NCBI RefSeq assembly: GCF_027942865.1
Contig: NC_134521.1
Span: 513,001 to 577,000, forward strand
Origin: Odontesthes bonariensis
Taxonomy: Eukaryota > Chordata > Actinopteri > Atheriniformes > Atherinopsidae
Direction of reading: 5' to 3'
Length of the DNA: 64,000 nucleotides
Numbering within the stretch: the first letter of the stretch is position 1; every line of letters begins with the position of its first letter. Made by a program: the position numbers and the translations under genes. Below the pieces are notes generated by a model. It was not told the DNA's origin. It was given only the letters and a program-made list of their open reading frames with translations, and made no database searches. Positions 45,001 to 55,084 of this stretch are shown here, one piece after another.

Positions 45001-48000
45001 TGGCATGGATCCGCTACTTGCCCGTCTGACCGCTGAATCGCTGGCTCTGGGTGACTCAGCGGTCAGACGGGCAAGTAGCGGTGGTTCTGCCATCACGATA
45101 TCTATTACAAACTATATTACAACTCTAGAAGCTAACCGCATTCAATTTAGCCGTCGACAGCTAATGGAGAGGGGGTGAGTCTCTCAGGCTCCCTGGCTCG
45201 GCTCAGAGCCCTTTACGACCTGCCGTGAAGCAGTAGTTCTCGGCTCTCGTGTGTCGCGAGACTTCCAGAGCTAAACAAAGCACGCGGCGCCACAGGCAAA
45301 GTTGCAAGCGCTGTTTCGGGCTAGGGCCACCAGATGGAGATGGAAATGTCACCGTTTTCATCGGAACGAGTCAGCCAAGCAATCTGATGATTGCCAAGCA
45401 ATTTTATGACCATGAAAAAGTTGCATAGCATGTCTTTAAGGTGTCTACATGCACTTAATAACTCAATCTGATTGTAATTTAGCCAATAATCCGATCCGAT
45501 CCAGTTCTTAGTCAGATTAAGGTGTCTACATGCACTTAATAACTCAATCTGATTGTAATTTAGCCAATAATCTGTGAAATGTGACCCCACTGAGAGACTT
45601 GTAGGAGCTCAACCCTGTTTCAGATATTAAATCAGATCAGATATTAGTTATTAAGTTCATGTATACACCTTAATCTGACTAAGAATCGGATCGGGTTACT
45701 CGCAGTCTGGAGATGCACACAGCGTAACTCGCAGTAATGCACCTGTACCGTGTATTAACCTGATTAAACAGTTGTACTGGGAGCTGATCAAAAGCTGATC
45801 AATATTTCTCTTTGAATAACTTGTGTGTTGCCAAGGTAACAAAGAGCGGGGCTGGAACGACCCCCCCCAGTTCTCCTACGGCCTTCAGATGGCCCGCGGA
45901 CCACAGAAGAACCTCCTCAACAAGAGGGCAGCGCCCCCCGCGGACTCAGGTACGAAACATCTGAGAGTCAGCTGAGTGGGGCAAACACATGGTGTCTTAT
46001 CAGGTCTCTGATTGGTTCCCAGGTGCCGGCGTCCCGCCCACAGGCTCCTCCTCCTCCAACCCTCTGCATCCTCCCCCATGTGGCGTAGCCCCGCCCCCTC
46101 TTCTCCCAGGTAAAAAGCAGAAGTGTTTCACCGGAAACGTGAGCCGGTTGTCATGACAACAAGCCTGAATCAGTGTCTTATTAACTGTTAAAGCTCGACC
46201 TCCACCTGACGGAGTGGCTCCGCCTCCTCCTGTGAGGGAGGCAGACGGCAGCCAATCAGAGCCAGATGTGGAGGCTCTGATGTCAGTGCTGAACCGAGCT
46301 CTGGAGGCATGCAGGAAGTCTGCAAAGGTGAGTTTACCCACATAACCATCAGATCTGAATTCATCTGAATTCATCTGAATTTACCTGAATTTATCTGAAT
46401 TTATCTGAATTTACCTGAATTTATCTGAATTCATTTGAATTCATCTGAATTCATCTGAATTCATCTGAATTCATCTGAATTCATCTGAATTTATCTGAAT
46501 TTACCTGAATTTACCTGAATTTATCTGAATTTACCTGAATTTACCTGAATTCATCTGAATTTACCTGAATTTATCTAAATTTATCTAAATTTACCTGAAT
46601 TTATCTGAATTTACCTGAATTTACCTGAATTTACCTGAATTCATCTGAATTCATCTGAATTTATCTGAATTTACCTGAATTTATCTGAATTTACCTGAAT
46701 TTATCTGAATTAATTTGAATTTATCTGAATTTACCTGAATTTATCTGAATTTACATGAATTCATCTGAATTCATCTGAATTTACCTGAATTTACCTGAAT
46801 TTATCTGAATTAATTTGAATTCATCCGAATTCATCTGAATTTACCTGAATTTATCTGAATTTATCTGAATTTATCTGAATTTACCTGAATTTATCTGAAT
46901 TTACCTGAATTCATCTGAATTTACCTGAATTCATCTGAATTTACCTGAATTCATCTGAATTCATCTGAATTCATCTGAATTTATCTGAATTTACCTGAAT
47001 TTATCTGAATTTATCTGAATTTACCTGAATTTACCTGAATTTACCTGAATTTATCTGAATTCATCTGAATTTACCTGAATTTACCTGAATTCATCTGAAT
47101 TCATCTAAATTCATCTGAATTTACCTGAATTTACCTGAATTTACCTGAATTCATCTGAATTTACCTGAATTTATCTGAATTAATTTGAATTCATCTGAAT
47201 TTACCTGAATTTACCTGAATTCATCTGAATTTACCTGAATTTACCTGAATTCATCTGAATTCATCTGAATTCATCTGAATTCATCTGAATTTATCTGAAT
47301 TTACCTGAATTTACCTGAATTTATCTGAATTGATTTGAATTCATCTGAATTTACCTGAATTCATCTGAATTTACCTGAATTTACCTGAATTCATCTGAAT
47401 TTACCTGAATTTACCTGAATTTATCTGAATTCATCTGAATTTATCTGAATGTATCTAAATTTATCTCAATCATCCCTGACTTTATCTGAATTAAAGTGTC
47501 TTTTTGTCCAAAATGTCCCAGTAAACTGAGGAAGTGAATTATTATTATTTATAACTAATTCTGTCCTGCAGTACCGCGGCTGGCCACTGGGTGGCTGCTC
47601 CTGTTCTGAAAACACAAACTTGTTACCTTAACGACCTTTGACCTGTCTGCAGAATCAAGTGTGCAATGATGTGGCCAAGAGACTCCGCCTCCTGGAAGAC
47701 AGCTGGAGGGCAGGTAGACTCAGCTTACCTGTGAGGAGACGTATGGGCGCATTATCCCAAGGTAACCCCCACACCTGTCTCCCTCCACACCTGTTTAGCT
47801 CCACACCTGTTTACCTCCACACCTGTTTCCCTCCACACCTGTTTCCCTCCACACCTGTTTCCCTCCACACCTGTCTACCTCCACACCTGTTTACCTCCAC
47901 ACCTGTTTACCTCCACACCTGTCTCCCTCCAAACCTGTTTACCTCCACACCTGTCTCCCTCCACACCTGTCTCCCACCACACCTGTTTACCTCCACACCT

Positions 48001-50512
48001 GTTTCCCTCCACACCTGTCTCCCTCCACACCTGTCTCCCTCCACACCTGTCTCCCTCCACACCTGTTTACCTCCACACCTGTTTACCTCCACACCTGTCT
48101 CCCTCCACACCTGTCTCCCTCCACACCTGTTTACCTCCACACCTGTCTCCCTCCACACCTGTTTACCTCCACACCTGTTTACCTCCACACCTGTTTACCT
48201 CCACACCTGTTTACCTCCACACCTGTCTCCCTCCACACCTGTCTCCCTTCACACCTGTTTACCTCCACACCTGTTTACCTCCACACCTGTCTCCCTTCAC
48301 ACCTGTCTCCCTCCACACCTGTTTACCTCCACACCTGTTTACCTCCACACCCGTCTCCCTCCACACCCGTCTCCCTCCACACCTGTCTCCCTCCACACCT
48401 GTTTACCTCCACACCTGTCTCCATCCACACCTGTCTCCCTTCACACCTGTTTACCTCCACACCTGTTTACCTCCACACCTGTCTCCCTCCACACCTGTCT
48501 CCCTCCACACCTGTTTACCTCCACACCTGTTTACCTCCACACCTGTCTCCCTCCACACCTGTCTCCTTCCACACCTGTTTACCTCCACACCTGTTTACCT
48601 CCACACCTGTCTCCCTCCACACCTGTCTCCCTCCACACCTGTTTACCTCCACACCTGTCTCCCTCCACACCTGTCTCCTTCCACACCTGTTTACCTCCAC
48701 ACCTGTTTACCTCCACACCTGTCTCCCTCCACACCTGTCTCCCTCCACACCTGTTTACCTCCACACCTGTCTCCCTCCACACCTGTCTCCCTCCACACCT
48801 GTTTACCTCCACACCTGTTTACCTCCACACCTGTCTCCCTCCACACCTGTCTCCTTCCACACCTGTTTACCTCCACACCTGTTTACCTCCACACCTGTCT
48901 CCCTCCACACCTGTCTACCTCCACACCTGTTTACCTCCACACCTGTTTACCTCCACACCTGTTTACCTCCACACCTGTTTACCTCCACACCTGTCTCCCT
49001 CCACACCTGTCTCCCTCCACACCTGTCTACCTCCACATGTTTACCTCCACACCTGTCTCCCTCCAAACCTGTCTCCCTCCACACCTGTTTACCTCCACCT
49101 GTTTACCTCCACACCTGTCTCCCTCCACACCTGTCTACCTCCACACCTGTCTCCCTCCACACCTGTTTACCTCCACACCTGTCTCCCTCCACACCTGTTT
49201 ACCTCCACACCTGTCTACCTCCACACCTGTCTACCTCCACACCTGTCTACCTCCACACCTGTCTACCTCCACACCTGTTTACCTCCACACCTGTCTACCT
49301 CCACACCTGTCTACCTCCACACCTGTTTACCTCCACACCTGTCTCCCTCCACACCTGTTTACCTCCACCTGTTTACCTCCACACCTGTCTACCTCCACAC
49401 CTGTTTACCTCCACACCTGTCTACCTCCACACCTGTTTACCTCCACACCTGTTTACCTCCACACCTGTCTCCCTCCACACCTGTTTACCTCCACACCTGT
49501 TTACCTCCACACCTGTTTACCTCCACACCTGTTTCCCTCCACACCTGTTTACCTCCACACCTGTCTCCCTCCACACCTGTTTACCTCCACACCTGTTTAC
49601 CTCCACACCTGTCTCCCTCCACACCTGTTTACCTCCACACCTGTTTACCTCCACACCTGTTTACCTCCACACCTGTTTCCCTCCACACCTGTTTACCTCC
49701 ACACCTGTCTCCCTCCACACCTGTTTACCTCCACACCTGTCTCCCTCCACACCTGTTTACCTCCACACCTGTTTACCTCCACACCTGTTTCCCTCCACAC
49801 CTGTTTACCTCCACTTGTCTCCCTCCACACCTGTTTACCTCCACACCTGTTTCCCTCCACACCTGTTTACCTCCACCTGTTTACCTCCACACCTGTCTAC
49901 CTCCACACCTGTTTCCCTCCACACCTGTTTCCCTCCACACCTGTTTCCCTCCACACCTGTTTCCCTCCACACCTGTTTACCTCCACACCTGTCTCCCTCC
50001 ACACCTGTTTACCTCCACACCTGTTTACCTCCACACCTGTTTACCTCCACACCTGTTTACCTCCACACCTGTCTCCCTCCACACCTGTCTACCTCCACAC
50101 CTGTTTACCTCCACACCTGTCTCCCTCCACACCTGTCTGAACATCTGTCTGAACACCTGTCTCTCTCCTAGAGTTGCTGTCAGGTCGCTGGGATTCAGCT
50201 GATGAGATCCATCGCTCTCTGATTGTCGACCATGTGACCGAGGTCAGCCAGTGGATGGTCGGTGTGAAGCGGCTCATTGCTGAGACTCGAAGTCTGAGTC
50301 CAGAGCTCCTAGAACCTCTTCAGAACCTTAAAGGGGCAGTACAAGATTCTGCAGAACCAGTCCAGGACCCTGCAGAGCCAGTCCAGGACCCTGCAGAACC
50401 AGTCCAGGACTCAACAGAACCAGTCCAGGACTCAATGGAACCAGTCCAGGATGCTGCAGAACCAGTCCAGGACTCAATGGAACCAGTGCTCGACCCAGCT
50501 TCCCAGCCCTGA
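36068..50512 (+). CDS. sra1: Steroid receptor RNA activator protein, complete 6-exon coding region
   Basis: Coding exons: 36068-36092, 45836-45949, 46023-46109, 46194-46327, 47653-47761 and 50172-50512. All junctions are GT-AG and in phase; the sum is 810 bases (269 residues plus stop). The N-terminus [20 protein letters not shown] contains the hallmark of SRAP, followed by a Pro-rich middle. The conserved helical domain has [26 protein letters not shown], and [18 protein letters not shown] with VKRLIAE. SRA1 produces a coregulator RNA and a protein linked to nuclear-receptor transcription. The C-terminus from about residue 212 is a 7-residue repeat (EPVQD-type) that I do not know from mammalian SRAP. 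It is head-to-head with apbb3, as in mammals. Confidence 0.95.
37626..38792 (-). pseudogene. LINE reverse transcriptase palm and C-terminus, broken
   Basis: RT motifs [19 protein letters not shown] and KYADDTVI are visible, but the reading frame changes near 38280, 38190 and 37990. YADD itself is intact at about 38175-38186. Confidence 0.8.
38674..40342 (-). pseudogene. LINE endonuclease-RT N-terminal part
   Basis: Two overlapping frames (40342-39398, 39501-38674) cover the apurinic-endonuclease-like domain with Glu of TETW, Asp of GDFN and the catalytic DH pair, then a linker with [17 protein letters not shown]. The frame changes near 39450 and again near 38700. Confidence 0.8.
40715..40733 (+). 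promoter_or_regulatory. Two perfect CRE palindromes 3 bp apart
   Basis: TGACGTCA at 40715-40722 and 40726-40733. They lie inside the right end of the TTAA element, about 90 bases before an ATG (40826) in a GACATGGCGG context. They could be a transposon promoter remnant. Confidence 0.6.
41002..42049. other. sra1 intron 1 DNA with dispersed repeats and a poly(A) tract
   Basis: 41320-41440 shares AGATTAAGGTGTCTACATGC and GTAATTTAGCCAATAATC with 45430-45560. A run of about 25 A lies near 41705. No exon is recognised. Confidence 0.6.
42055..44945. repeat. 13-bp tandem array (TAGCTGCCKACTG) with a 1364-bp higher-order duplication
   Basis: Units are TAGCTGCCTACTG and TAGCTGCCGACTG, with 10-bp TAGCTGCCTG and rare TAGCGGCC/TAGCCGCC variants. 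Rare variants recur exactly 1364 bp apart: TAGCCGACTG (42851 and 44215), GACAG (43220 and 44584) and TAGCTGCCTCC (about 43507 and 44871). The right half is therefore a copy of the left half. sra1 intron 1. Confidence 0.96.
45011..45081. repeat. 26-bp perfect inverted repeat with 19-base loop
   Basis: Arm 45011-45036 (CCGCTACTTGCCCGTCTGAC...) is perfectly complementary to 45056-45081. A strong hairpin in RNA or single-stranded DNA. sra1 intron 1, right of the 13-bp array. Confidence 0.95.
45430..45705. mobile_element. Foldback-like dispersed repeat
   Basis: A block with AAGGTGTCTACATGCACTTA and TAATTTAGCCAATAATC occurs twice in direct order (about 45437 and 45519) and once inverted (TTAGTTATTAAGTTCATG near 45645). 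A related copy lies at 41320-41440. Probable MITE, family unknown. Confidence 0.5.
45836..45949 (+). CDS. sra1: sra1 exon 2
   Basis: 114 bases; acceptor TTGCCAAG, donor TCAG|GTACG. It encodes [17 protein letters not shown] and [13 protein letters not shown]. The [11 protein letters not shown] block is diagnostic for SRA1. Confidence 0.95.
46023..46109 (+). CDS. sra1: sra1 exon 3 (Pro/Ser-rich)
   Basis: 87 bases between GGTTCCCAG and CCAG|GTAAAA encoding a Pro/Ser-rich linker ([17 protein letters not shown]). Sequence conservation is low; splice sites and phase fit. Confidence 0.85.
46194..46327 (+). CDS. sra1: sra1 exon 4
   Basis: 134 bases encoding [13 protein letters not shown], then [20 protein letters not shown], the first helix of the SRAP domain. 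Donor AAAG|GTGAGT. Confidence 0.92.
46335..47475. repeat. 10-bp tandem array (TGAATTYAYC) in sra1 intron 4
   Basis: About 114 units of TGAATTCATC, TGAATTTACC and TGAATTTATC. It begins about 25 bases after the exon 4 donor and fills nearly the whole intron. GAATTC (EcoRI-type) words are frequent. Confidence 0.97.
47653..47761 (+). CDS. sra1: sra1 exon 5
   Basis: 109 bases: [36 protein letters not shown]. Acceptor TGTCTGCAG, donor CAAG|GTAACC. The 16-bp array begins at the donor. Confidence 0.95.
47766..50150. repeat. 16-bp tandem array (CACACCTGTYTMCCTC) filling sra1 intron 5
   Basis: About 150 units such as CACACCTGTTTACCTC and CACACCTGTCTCCCTC. It starts within 10 bases of the exon 5 donor and ends within about 20 bases of the exon 6 acceptor, so the intron is essentially one array. 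The 854-residue + frame over it is exon 5 read through into repeat, not a protein. Confidence 0.97.
50172..50512 (+). CDS. sra1: sra1 exon 6 (C-terminus and stop)
   Basis: 341 bases ending in TGA at 50510-50512. It encodes [38 protein letters not shown], then about eight EPVQD-type heptapeptides (50336-50500). Acceptor TCTCTCCTAG directly follows the array. Confidence 0.95.
50336..50500 (+). repeat. sra1: 21-bp coding minisatellite in sra1 exon 6
   Basis: A 21-base unit containing GAACCAGTCCAGGA repeats about eight times in frame, giving AEPVQDP, TEPVQDS and MEPVQDA variants. It adds an acidic, Pro-rich tail to Sra1. Confidence 0.9.
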
Positions 50513-51055
50513 CTTTCCATCAGGTTCTTTCCTCTGTTGACAAACCGGTGTCGAAGGGTTTAACTTGTGTACAGATGGGGGGTTCCAACAGTTTGCTCAA
50601 GGACACTTCAACAGGAAAGGTCCGACTGATTCCCTTCTGTTCTGTTCACCTAATTATGTTTGAACTCTGAACTCTACACTTGACTCTTTGGGTTTATGTA
50701 CTCTGTGATTAACTTTGGACCCTCGTGGTTCTGAACCTTTACTCTAGATTCTGCAGAACTTCAGACTCCAGATGTCGAAGACTTAGACTCTCTGGACTTC
50801 AAAGTTCTGACTGGATTAGAACCGAGTAACCGGGACTCATTGGACTTAAATCTTTGATTCTGAACAAAAGATTCAAGACTCAGAACTCCAGAAATTCTAC
50901 ACTTTGACCTCTGGTCTCTGGACTTTGGGACAGTAAACCTGAACACATTAGCTTGGACTCTGGCTGACCCATTAAACTGAACACCTGAAAGCTGAAACCT
51001 GGCTCCAGATGTGGATCCTGGGCCGGTTCTAACTAACTGTGATGAAATTATGGGA

Positions 51056-51061
51056 AATAAA
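51056..51061 (+). terminator. sra1: sra1 poly(A) signal AATAAA
   Basis: The hexamer lies about 545 bases after the sra1 stop, with a TGT-rich region (TGCTGTGCTGTCTG) about 20 bases further, as expected for a cleavage site. Confidence 0.65.
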
Positions 51062-51303
51062 TCTGTTCTCTCCTTTATCTGCTGTGCTGTCTGATTCATC
51101 AGGGATCATTAAAGACCTGGTTCTGGGTCCTGAACCAGTTTCTACAACTGTGTTTACATTTTTCCAACACTGCATTTAGGGTTTAGTCCAGAATCTGTGG
51201 AACCGCATCAGAACTGTGACTGCAGTGTTCACATGTGACCAGCAGGAGGCAGCAGAGGGCGCTTCAAACAGACACAGCAAGCATACGTCTGAGGATCTGA
51301 GAG

Positions 51304-51377
51304 CTACGGTGGCCCTGAAGGGCAAATCACAACGGCTATAGTTGTGTTTTTTGATTTGCACTTCAGGGCCACCATAG
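51304..51377. mobile_element. Short foldback (MITE-like) element
   Basis: CTACGGTGGCCCTGAAGGGC (51304 on) is matched by the inverted CTATGGTGGCCCTGAAGTGC (from 51377 backwards). The right arm has a few extra T. Loop about 7 bases. Confidence 0.6.
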
Positions 51378-51589
51378 TGAGCAGCTTCACACTTCAAAGT
51401 GTACGCCTGATTTTAAAGCCGACATGTTGTGTAAAACTCTCTTCTTCTGGACTGCAGCTGAGAGTCAAACAGGTCAAACATAAAGATGTGCTCGTTGACT
51501 TCAGTATGCTGGATCAGATAAAGAAGGTGAGTATTTAACAGATCCAGTTAGAAGTTTAAATCCACCTCATATTCAAAGTTTAAACAACA

Positions 51590-54500
51590 AGGCGTCTTTA
51601 TTTATATTTATGGCATTTCATACCACAGGAAACTCAGTGTGCTTTACATAAAGACATTTAAAAGAACAGCATGAAGCAGCATAAAAACAAGCAATTTAAA
51701 GAGAATAAAAATTAAAAACGCAGTTAAAAGCAATCAAAGAAGAGGGGAAAAAGAAAAATATAAACTCAACCATAAGCACACGGAAAGAGAAATGTTTTTA
51801 ACCTGGATTTAAAAGTGCTTCCAGTTGGGCCTGATTTCAGTTCTGCTGGTAGTTTGTTCCAGTTGTGTGCAGCATAACGGCTAAAAGCTGCTGGTAGTTT
51901 GTTCCAGTTGTGTGCAGCATAACGGCTAAAAGCTGCTGGTAGTTTGTTCCAGTTGTGAGCAGCATAACGGCTAAAAGCTGCTGGTAGTTTGTTCCAGTTG
52001 TGAGCAGCATAACGGCTAAAAGCTGCTGGTAGTTTGTTCCAGTTGTGTGCAGCATAACGGCTAAAAGCTGCTGGTAGTTTGTTCCAGTTGTGAGCAGCAT
52101 AACGGCTAAAAGCTGCTGGTAGTTTGTTCCAGTTGTGAGCAGCATAACGGCTAAAAGCTGCTGGTAGTTTGTTCCAGTTGTGAGCAGCATAACGGCTAAA
52201 AGCTGCTGGTAGTTTGTTCCAGTTGTGAGCAGCATAACGGCTAAAAGCTGCTGGTAGTTTGTTCCAGTTGTGAGCAGCATAACGGCTAAAAGCTGCTGGT
52301 AGTTTGTTCCAGTTGTGTGCAGCATAACGGCTAAAAGCTGCTGGTAGTTTGTTCCAGTTGTGTGCAGCATAACGGCTAAAAGCTGCTGGTAGTTTGTTCC
52401 AGCTGTGTGCAGCATAACGGCTAAAAGCTGCTGGTAGTTTGTTCCAGTTGTGTGCAGCATAACGGCTAAAAGCTGCTGGTAGTTTGTTCCAGTTGTGAGC
52501 AGCATAACGGCTAAAAGCTGCTGGTAGTTTGTTCCAGCTGTGTGCAGCATAACGGCTAAAAGCTGCTGGTAGTTTGTTCCAGTTGTGTGCAGCATAACGG
52601 CTAAAAGCTGCTGGTAGTTTGTTCCAGTTGTGAGCAGCATAACGGCTAAAAGCTGCTGGTAGTTTGTTCCAGTTGTGAGCAGCATAACGGCTAAAAGCTG
52701 CTGGTAGTTTGTTCCAGTTGTGAGCAGCATAACGGCTAAAAGCTGCTGGTAGTTTGTTCCAGTTGTGTGCAGCATAACGGCTAAAAGCTGCTGGTAGTTT
52801 GTTCCAGTTGTGTGCAGCATAACGGCTAAAAGCTGCTGGTAGTTTGTTCCAGTTGTGTGCAGCATAACGGCTAAAAGCTGCTGGTAGTTTGTTCCAGCTG
52901 TGTGCAGCATAACGGCTAAAAGCTGCTGGTAGTTTGTTCCAGTTTTGAGCAGCATGACGGCTAAAAGCTGCTGGTAGTTTGTTCCAGTTGTGAGCAGCAT
53001 AACGGCTAAAAGCTGCTGGTAGTTTGTTCCAGTTGTGAGCAGCATAACGGCTAAAAGCTGCTGGTAGTTTGTTCCAGTTTTGAGCAGCATGACGGCTAAA
53101 AGCTGCTGGTAGTTTGTTCCAGTTGTGAGCAGCATAACGGCTAAAAGCTGCTGGTAGTTTGTTCCAGTTTTGAGCAGCATGACGGCTAAAAGCTGCTGGT
53201 AGTTTGTTCCAGTTGTGTGCAGCATAACAGCTAAAATCTGCTGGTAGTTTGTTCCAGTTTTGAGCAGCATAACAGCTAAAAGCTGCTGGTAGTTTGTTCC
53301 AGTCGTGAGCAGCATAACGGCTAAAAGCTGCTGGTAGTTTGTTCCAGTTTTTTGCAGCATAACGGCTAAAAGCTGCTGGTAGTTTGTTCCAGCTGTGAGC
53401 AGCATAACGGCTAAAAGCTGCTGGTAGTTTGTTCCAGTTGTGTGCAGCATAACGGCTAAAAGCTGCTGGTAGTTTGTTCCAGTTGTGAGCAGCATAACAA
53501 CTAAAAGCTGCTGGTAGTTTGTTCCAGTTGTGAGCAGCATAACGGCTAAAAGCTGCTGGTAGTTTGTTCCAGTTGTGAGCAGCATAACAACTAAAAGCTG
53601 CTGGTAGTTTGTTCCAGTTGTGAGCAGCATAACAGCTAAAAGCTGCTGGTAGTTTGTTCCAGTTGTGTGCAGCATAACGGCTAAAAGCTGCTGGTAGTTT
53701 GTTCCAGTTGTGAGCAGCATAACAACTAAAAGCTGCTGGTAGTTTGTTCCAGTTGTGAGCAGCATAACGGCTAAAAGCTGCTGGTAGTTTGTTCCAGTTG
53801 TGAGCAGCATAACAGCTAAAAGCTGCTGGTAGTTTGTTCCAGTTGTGAGCAGCATAACAGCTAAAAGCTGCTGGTAGTTTGTTCCAGTTGTGAGCAGCAT
53901 AACAACTAAAAGCTGCTGGTAGTTTGTTCCAGTTGTGAGCAGCATAACAGCTAAAAGCTGCTGGTAGTTTGTTCCAGTTGTGAGCAGCATAACGGCTAAA
54001 AGCTGCTGGTAGTTTGTTCCAGTTGTGTGCAGCATAACGGCTAAAAGCTGCTGGTAGTTTGTTCCAGTTGTGTGCAGCATAACGGCTAAAAGCTGCTGGT
54101 AGTTTGTTCCAGTTGTTTGCAGCATAATGGCTAAAAGCTGCTGGTAGTTTGTTCCAGTTGTGTGCAGTATAACGGCTAAAAGCTGCTGGTAGTTTGTTCC
54201 AGTTTTTTGCAGCATAACGGCTAAAAGCTGCTGGTAGTTTGTTCCAGTTGTGTGCAGCATAACGGCTAAAAGCTGCTGGTAGTTTGTTCCAGTTGTGTGC
54301 AGCATAACGGCTAAAAGCTGCTGGTAGTTTGTTCCAGTTGTGTGCAGCATAACGGCTAAAAGCTGCTGGTAGTTTGTTCCAGTTGTGTGCAGCATAACGG
54401 CTAAAAGCTGCTGGTAGTTTGTTCCAGTTTTTTGCAGCATAACGGCTAAAAGCTGCTGGTAGTTTGTTCCAGTTTTTTGCAGCATAACAACTAAAAGCTG

Positions 54501-54960
54501 CTGGTAGTTTGTTCCAGTTGTGAGCAGCATAACAGCTAAAAGCTGCTGGTAGTTTGTTCCAGTTGTGAGCAGCATAACAGCTAAAAGCTGCTGGTAGTTT
54601 GTTCCAGTTTTTTGCAGCATAACAACTAAAAGCTGCTGGTAGTTTGTTCCAGTTGTGTGCAGCATAACAGCTAAAAGCTGCTGGTAGTTTGTTCCAGTTT
54701 TTTGCAGCATAACAACTAAAAGCTGCTGGTAGTTTGTTCCAGTTTTGTGCAGTATAACAGCTAAAAGCTGCTGGTAGTTTGTTCCAGTTGTGTGCAGCAT
54801 AACGGCTAAAATCTTCTTCACCGGGTACAGTTTGAACTCTGGGCACCACTATCTGATCTGAGTCATTCAACATTACTGTCTGACATCTTTCCTTAGTCTG
54901 CAGTGCATTCTGGGAGATTATTCTGCCCCAAGTCCACACAAGTTAACCCTAGATGCACTC
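51590..54960 (-). mobile_element. LINE 3' end carrying an internal 45-bp amplification
   Basis: On the minus strand the LINE protein C-terminus enters at about 54890 (QIVVPRVQTVPGEEDFS), runs into about 66 copies of a 45-bp coding unit, then finishes normally (AELKSGPTGSTFKSRLKTFL, stop near 51768). A 3' UTR follows to about 51595. The same C-terminus without amplification is at 7235-7361. Confidence 0.85.
51845..54820 (-). repeat. 45-bp LINE-derived tandem array, about 66 copies
   Basis: The minus-strand unit encodes AAFSRYAAHNWNKLP, with C for R and K/Q for H as common variants. As 45 is a multiple of 3 and the unit has no stop, the frame stays open for 1057 codons. Each unit contains AGCAGC and GCTGCT 19 bases apart, able to pair. 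Confidence 0.97.
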
Positions 54961-55084
54961 TGGGTAAAATGGGCGGAACAAGAACACACCTGGAAATTTT
55001 CAAGGTATTTACCTTGATGCACTTTGATTTGGGAAAGCACTCGGGCTGGAAGGGACATTTACTCAGGGGTCCTGAGTCTGTGGG

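Larger units (their letters stand above)
50513..51590. other. sra1 3' UTR and downstream spacer
   Basis: 3' UTR to about 51080 (AATAAA at 51056). 51239-51261 holds two overlapping CTCF-like words. 51304-51377 is a foldback with about 30-base arms. No further exon is seen. Confidence 0.6.

Noticed and set aside
46000..46374. Minus-strand frame over sra1 exons 2-4
   Set aside because: A shadow of the sra1 exons, which have conserved coding sense and splice sites on the plus strand.
47638..50202. 854-codon + strand frame ([14 protein letters not shown] repeats)
   Set aside because: It is sra1 exon 5 read into intron 5. Splicing at 47761/50172 gives the conserved SRAP protein.
51766..54939. 1057-codon frame as a new Ala/Asn-rich repeat protein
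   Set aside because: The unit and both flanks are LINE C-terminal coding sequence. A second frame of 994 codons is also open. There is no sign of an independent promoter or start.
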